37,326 bases of DNA, taken from the NCBI GenBank assembly GCA_038233815.1, contig JBBSVE010000009.1, positions 1-37,326 of the forward strand, in the 5' to 3' direction. The stretch is from JBBSVE01 sp038233815. GTDB lineage: Bacteria > Pseudomonadota > Alphaproteobacteria > Rhodobacterales > Rhodobacteraceae. Shown piece by piece: positions 34,287-37,326 of this stretch (within the stretch, counting starts at the first letter, position 1; each line of letters begins with the position of its first letter). Below the pieces are notes generated by a model. It was not told where the DNA came from and did not search any database. It saw nothing but the letters and a program-made list of their open reading frames with translations. The translations under genes were made by a program, and so were the position numbers.

Positions 34287-35302
34287 GGAGATCTCCCCAG
34301 ATAGGCGGCGCGCCACAGGGCCAGCGCCGCGCGTGTTTCGGCGACATCGTGAACGCGCAGGACCTGCACGCCCTGCGACGCCCCGTGCAGCGCCACGGCG
34401 AGCGATCCGGGCATCCGCCGGTCCGCCTCCGCCTCCGCCTCGCCCGAGAGCGTGCCGATGAAGCGTTTGCGCGACGCCCCCAGCAGGATCGGGCAGCCAA
34501 GACCGTGGAAAACCGCGAGATGGCGCAGCAGCGTCAGGTTGTGAGCCATGGTTTTGCCGAAGCCGATGCCGGGATCGACCACAATCCGGTCGCGCGCGAT
34601 CCCCGCCGCCAGCGCGGTCTCGATGGCGGCGGCGAGGAAGGCATAGACCTCCGCCACCACATCGTCGTAGCGGGGCGCCGCCTGCATCGTCTGCGGCTCG
34701 CCCTGTGCATGCATCAGGACGACCGGCACGCCCGCCGAGGCCGTGGCCCTCGCCATCCCCGGATCGAAGCGCAGCGCGGACACGTCGTTGAGGATCGTGG
34801 CCCCCGCTTCCAGCGCCGCCACCGCGACGCGGGCCTTGCGCGTGTCGATGGAGACGGGGAGCGCGATGCCGCCCGCGCGCAGGGCCGCGATGACGGGGGC
34901 GGTGCGCGCCACCTCCTCCGCCTCCGGGACGGGTGTGGCCCCCGGGCGGGTGCTCTCGCCGCCAATGTCGAGGATATGGGCTCCGGCGGACACCAGCGCC
35001 CGCCCCCCCGCGACCGCCGCCGACGGGTCCGCGAACCGCCCGCCGTCAGAAAAGCTGTCCGGCGTGACATTGAGGATCCCCATGATCGCGGGGCCGTCCC
35101 CGGCGCCCGGCGCAAGGGTCGCACGAGGAGAGGTGAGGTGCAGGATCACGGGTCCGGGCACGTCCGATGCAGGGATCACCGCGCCCGGACGCCCGGTCTC
35201 CATCGCCTCCACCCGGTCGAACCAGAGCGGCCCGCCGGCCAGCGGCAGCGCGGCCCCGGTGCGTGCGCCGTCGGTCATGGGGATGGGGCGGAACAGGATC
35301 AT
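34283..35302 (-). CDS. folP: Dihydropteroate synthase
   Basis: A 339-residue enzyme that joins 6-hydroxymethyl-dihydropterin diphosphate to p-aminobenzoate, the sulfonamide target. All family blocks are visible: IMGILNVTPDSFSDGG (from about residue 73), GGESTRPG, SIDTRKA, ILNDVSA, VVLMHAQG, DPGIGFGKT and GASRKRFIG. In E. coli the first block starts near residue 15, so this protein carries about 55 extra N-terminal residues (MILFRPIPM..). ATG 35302 gives the shortest credible frame; the open frame to 35455 is unsupported. Its stop overlaps the glmM TTG start. folE2 and folB of the same pathway lie elsewhere in the window; folK does not appear. Confidence 0.96.
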   Translation of the reverse strand: MILFRPIPMTDGARTGAALPLAGGPLWFDRVEAMETGRPGAVIPASDVPGPVILHLTSPRATLAPGAGDGPAIMGILNVTPDSFSDGGRFADPSAAVAGGRALVSAGAHILDIGGESTRPGATPVPEAEEVARTAPVIAALRAGGIALPVSIDTRKARVAVAALEAGATILNDVSALRFDPGMARATASAGVPVVLMHAQGEPQTMQAAPRYDDVVAEVYAFLAAAIETALAAGIARDRIVVDPGIGFGKTMAHNLTLLRHLAVFHGLGCPILLGASRKRFIGTLSGEAEAEADRRMPGSLAVALHGASQGVQVLRVHDVAETRAALALWRAAYLGRSP

Positions 35303-35376
35303 GTCGGCGCCGGAGGTCCTCTGGATCGGTCCCGATCCTATCGCGGTCCGTCGGGGGTCAGCAACCACCCTCCGCC

Positions 35377-35967
35377 TCACGCGCCCAGTTGGAGGAGGCT
35401 GCGGTCGCCGCCCGCAAAACGGCGCAGCACCGCGGGGTAGAGCCGATGCTCCCACGCCAGCACCCGCGCGCCGAGGGTCAGCACGGTGTCCCCGGGATGC
35501 ACCGGCACCCGCGCGCGGCCCAGCACCGGCCCCGCATCGAGCGCCGCCGTCACCTCATGCACGGTGCACCCCGCCTCCGCATCGCCCGCCGCCAGCGCGC
35601 GCGCATGGGTGTGGAGGCCGGGGTGCGCGGGAAGCAGCGACGGATGGATGTTGAGCATCCGACCCGCGAACCGCTGGACGAACGCGGGCGACAGGATCCG
35701 CATGAACCCGGCGAGGCAGAGGATGTCGGGACGCGCCTCGAGAACCCGCGCCAGCAGCGCCGCCTCGAACGCCGCCCGGTCGGCGAACTGACGGTGATCG
35801 ACGACCACCACCGGGACCCCAAGCGCCGCGGCACTCGTCAGCCCCCCGGCAGCCGGATCGCTTGAGGCCACGAGCACCGGGCGGCAGGGATGGTCGCCCA
35901 CCATGTCGCGCAGCAGCGCCGCCATGTTCGACCCGCCACCCGAGATCAGGATGGCGACGCGCTTCAT
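35377..35967 (-). CDS. purN: Phosphoribosylglycinamide formyltransferase (formyl-THF type)
   Basis: A 196-residue enzyme that moves a formyl group from 10-formyl-tetrahydrofolate to GAR, the third step of purine synthesis. Family blocks: VAILISGGGSNMAALL at the N-terminus (phosphate loop), GFMRILSP, NIHPSLLPAHPGLHTHARAL with the catalytic Asn and His, and HEVTAALDAGPVLG with the catalytic Asp. Length is normal. ATG 35967 overlaps the purM stop as ATGA, so the pair is translationally coupled; the frame to 36186 is a shadow over purM. The formate-dependent alternative PurT is an ATP-grasp protein and does not fit. It depends on the folate made by folE2, folB and folP. Confidence 0.97.
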   Translation of the reverse strand: MKRVAILISGGGSNMAALLRDMVGDHPCRPVLVASSDPAAGGLTSAAALGVPVVVVDHRQFADRAAFEAALLARVLEARPDILCLAGFMRILSPAFVQRFAGRMLNIHPSLLPAHPGLHTHARALAAGDAEAGCTVHEVTAALDAGPVLGRARVPVHPGDTVLTLGARVLAWEHRLYPAVLRRFAGGDRSLLQLGA

Positions 35968-37022
35968 GCAAGTGTGCCCCGGTAAATGACCCCCTGCCCT
36001 GTCGTCACACGGCCCAGGTCGACGATCCGCTCGCCCGCTTCCTCCAGCACCGCGCGGAGCGTATCGGCACGGGCGGGGTCCACCGCCAGCATCATCCCGA
36101 TGCCGCAGTTGAAGGTTTTCAGAAGATCGGCGCGTCCGATCCCGCCCGCCTCCGCCAGCCAGCCAAACACCGGGGGCAGCGACCACGCCGAAAGGTCGAT
36201 CTCGCAGGCGAGCCCGTCGGGCAGGATGCGGGGCGGGTTCTCGGTCAGCCCGCCCCCGGTGATATGGGCCAGCCCGTGCACCCCGCCCGACCGGATCGCC
36301 GCGAGGCAGGCCCGGACGTAAAGCCGCGTCGGCGTCAGCAGCGCCTCGCCGAGGGTGCCCTTGCCGAACGGGCTCGCGTCCGCCCAGCCGAGGTCCGCGC
36401 GCTCCGCCACCCGCCGCGCGAGCGAGAAGCCGTTGGAATGCACGCCGTCCGAGACGAGGCCGAGCAGGATATCGCCCTCCGCCACGCCAGACGGCAAGGC
36501 GCCGCCCCGCTCCATCGCGCCGACGGCAAAGCCTGCGAGGTCGAAGTCGGCGCCGTGATACATGCCGGGCATCTCCGCCGTCTCACCCCCGACAAGCGCG
36601 CAGCCCGAGGCCGCACAGCCCCGCGCGATGCCCTCCACGATGCGCGCCGCCTGATCGACTTCGAGCCGCCCGGTGGCGAGATAGTCGAGAAAGAAGAGCG
36701 GCTCCGCCCCCTGGCAGACCAGATCGTTGACGCACATCGCAACGAGGTCGGTCCCGATCGTGTCGACGCAGCCCGTCTCGATCGCGATCCTGAGCTTGGT
36801 CCCAACCCCGTCGGTCGCGGCCACGAGGATCGGGTCCAGATACCCCGCCGCCCTGAGGTCGAAGAGCGCCCCGAACCCGCCGAGCCCCGCTACCGTCCCC
36901 GCCCGCCCGGTCCGCGCGGCCGCCGGCTTGATCCGGTCGACGAGGCGGTTCCCCGCATCGATATCGACCCCGGACTGCCGGTAGGTCAGCCCCTCCCCCG
37001 GCGCATCGCCCCTCGATCCCAT
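35964..37022 (-). CDS. purM: Phosphoribosylformylglycinamidine cyclo-ligase
   Basis: A 352-residue AIR synthetase, fifth step of purine synthesis. Features: LTYRQSGVDIDAGNRLVDRI at the N-terminus (the family's YxxAGVDI pattern), VAATDGVGTKL (ATP and phosphate site), CQGAEPLFFLDYLATG, VGGETAEMPGMY, GLVSDGVHSNGFSL and HITGGGLTENPPRILP. Length is normal. ATG 37022 (MGSRGDAPGEG) is chosen because the conserved part starts a dozen residues later; the open frame extends to the window end through a transposase-like tail with no stop codon, which is chance read-through. First gene of the purM-purN operon. Two perfect inverted repeats lie within 160 bp upstream and may be regulatory. Confidence 0.96.
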   Translation of the reverse strand: MGSRGDAPGEGLTYRQSGVDIDAGNRLVDRIKPAAARTGRAGTVAGLGGFGALFDLRAAGYLDPILVAATDGVGTKLRIAIETGCVDTIGTDLVAMCVNDLVCQGAEPLFFLDYLATGRLEVDQAARIVEGIARGCAASGCALVGGETAEMPGMYHGADFDLAGFAVGAMERGGALPSGVAEGDILLGLVSDGVHSNGFSLARRVAERADLGWADASPFGKGTLGEALLTPTRLYVRACLAAIRSGGVHGLAHITGGGLTENPPRILPDGLACEIDLSAWSLPPVFGWLAEAGGIGRADLLKTFNCGIGMMLAVDPARADTLRAVLEEAGERIVDLGRVTTGQGVIYRGTLA

Positions 37023-37093
37023 CCGTCCCCGCCCCCGCCATTCGCCCCGGCGATACCCGATCCCCCCCCACCATTCAACGCCATTGCCGCGCA

Positions 37094-37120
37094 TTGGGCA
37101 GTAAAGAGGCGACTGCCCAA
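37094..37120 (-). promoter_or_regulatory. Nine-base inverted repeat upstream of purM
   Basis: TTGGGCAGT (37094-37102) and ACTGCCCAA (37112-37120) form a perfect repeat with a nine-base spacer, 72 bp before the purM ATG. No T-run follows in either direction, so an operator or leader hairpin is more likely than a terminator. The regulator is unknown. Confidence 0.5.
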
Positions 37121-37153
37121 ATGGATAAAGGCGGGTGAGCAGCCGCGGCTCGG

Positions 37154-37179
37154 GATGCGGAGAAGAGGTGATCCGCATC
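37154..37179 (-). repeat. Eight-base inverted repeat further upstream of purM
   Basis: GATGCGGA (37154-37161) and TCCGCATC (37172-37179) form a perfect repeat with a ten-base spacer, close to the end of the transposase-like segment. It may be an operator for purMN or part of the end of the insertion element. Confidence 0.4.
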
Positions 37180-37202
37180 GTCTGAACGGTTTTCACGCAT
37201 GG

Positions 37203-37325
37203 CGCGAGTGGTTTTCTGCTTTCTTGAGGCTGTGACGGCTCGGTGCGCGGATTGAGGTGATCCTCATCAGTCGTTTTCCCGGCAAGCGATGAATGGGGGC
37301 GTCGGCCACTGTAGAAGTTCAAGCT
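37203..37325 (-). pseudogene. C-terminal remnant of an IS3-type transposase (edge of window)
   Basis: On the minus strand the window opens with LNFYSGRRPHSSLAGKTTDE, the ending found in integrase-core transposases (IS3/OrfB type: xFYNxRRPHSSLxGxTPDE). The rest of the gene lies outside the window. After about residue 25 (37251) the similarity fades, and the frame continues without a stop into purM, so the transposase has lost its normal end or was cut by recombination. The region is less GC-rich than its surroundings. 37023-37202 holds only the two inverted repeats; I see no gene in it. A repeat here would explain an assembly break. Confidence 0.65.
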
Positions 37326-37326
37326 A

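Overview
The window is a dense, GC-rich stretch of bacterial chromosome that looks like a marine Rhodobacterales (Roseobacter/Rhodobacter group) alphaproteobacterium. The clues are a polyol ABC-transporter/mannitol dehydrogenase pair, a long FolB, a small membrane-protein gene wedged between glyQ and glyS, the lysC-ptsP pair, a VPLPA-CTERM protein and folP-glmM. I see no tRNA or rRNA gene, no CRISPR array and no intact insertion sequence. The window opens inside an ABC ATPase gene and ends inside what looks like the C-terminal tail of a transposase, which suggests a contig edge at a repeat.

Layout. 1-2070 (+): tail of a MalK/SmoK-type ATPase and mannitol 2-dehydrogenase. 2058-10429 (-): folB with an unusual C-terminal domain, a SleB-like cell-wall hydrolase, then the glyQ / DUF6446-like / glyS / PPDK-like operon read from 10429 leftwards. 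10601-12304 (+): a secreted peptidoglycan-binding protein with a dead trypsin-like domain. 12311-16182 (-): trkH, folE2, metZ. 16398-17048 (+): a VPLPA-CTERM protein. 17070-19723 (-): yciB, a DMT permease, ftsY. 19844-21338 (+): an AlkB-like di-iron hydroxylase and a small secreted protein. 21352-22977 (-): xseA. 22977/23062 onward (+): purD, lysC, ptsP, then a TAXI-type TRAP transporter with its DUF1850 partner. 31563-37022 (-): EcsC-family protein, GNAT, glmM, folP, purN, purM. 37023-37326: regulatory inverted repeats and a transposase remnant.

Functional links. Folate genes (folE2, folB, folP), glycine-using genes (glyQS, purD), formyl-folate-using purN, and purM are scattered through the window, so much of it serves pterin, one-carbon and purine metabolism. 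Two PEP-dependent phosphotransfer proteins occur: PtsP, which looks intact, and a PPDK-like protein whose ATP-grasp half looks degenerate.

Most unusual points. (1) A sharply bounded island of about 450 bp at about 44% GC is inserted in frame inside glyS, adding well over 100 residues to a housekeeping tRNA synthetase. (2) The serine-protease domain at 10601-12304 has lost all three catalytic residues. (3) FolB carries a C-terminal region that resembles part of an amino-acid-kinase fold. (4) The PPDK paralogue in the glycyl-tRNA synthetase operon has lost ATP-site motifs. (5) The metZ leader can fold into a compact branched RNA. (6) Two perfect inverted repeats lie upstream of purM, next to a transposase tail whose frame runs without a stop into purM.
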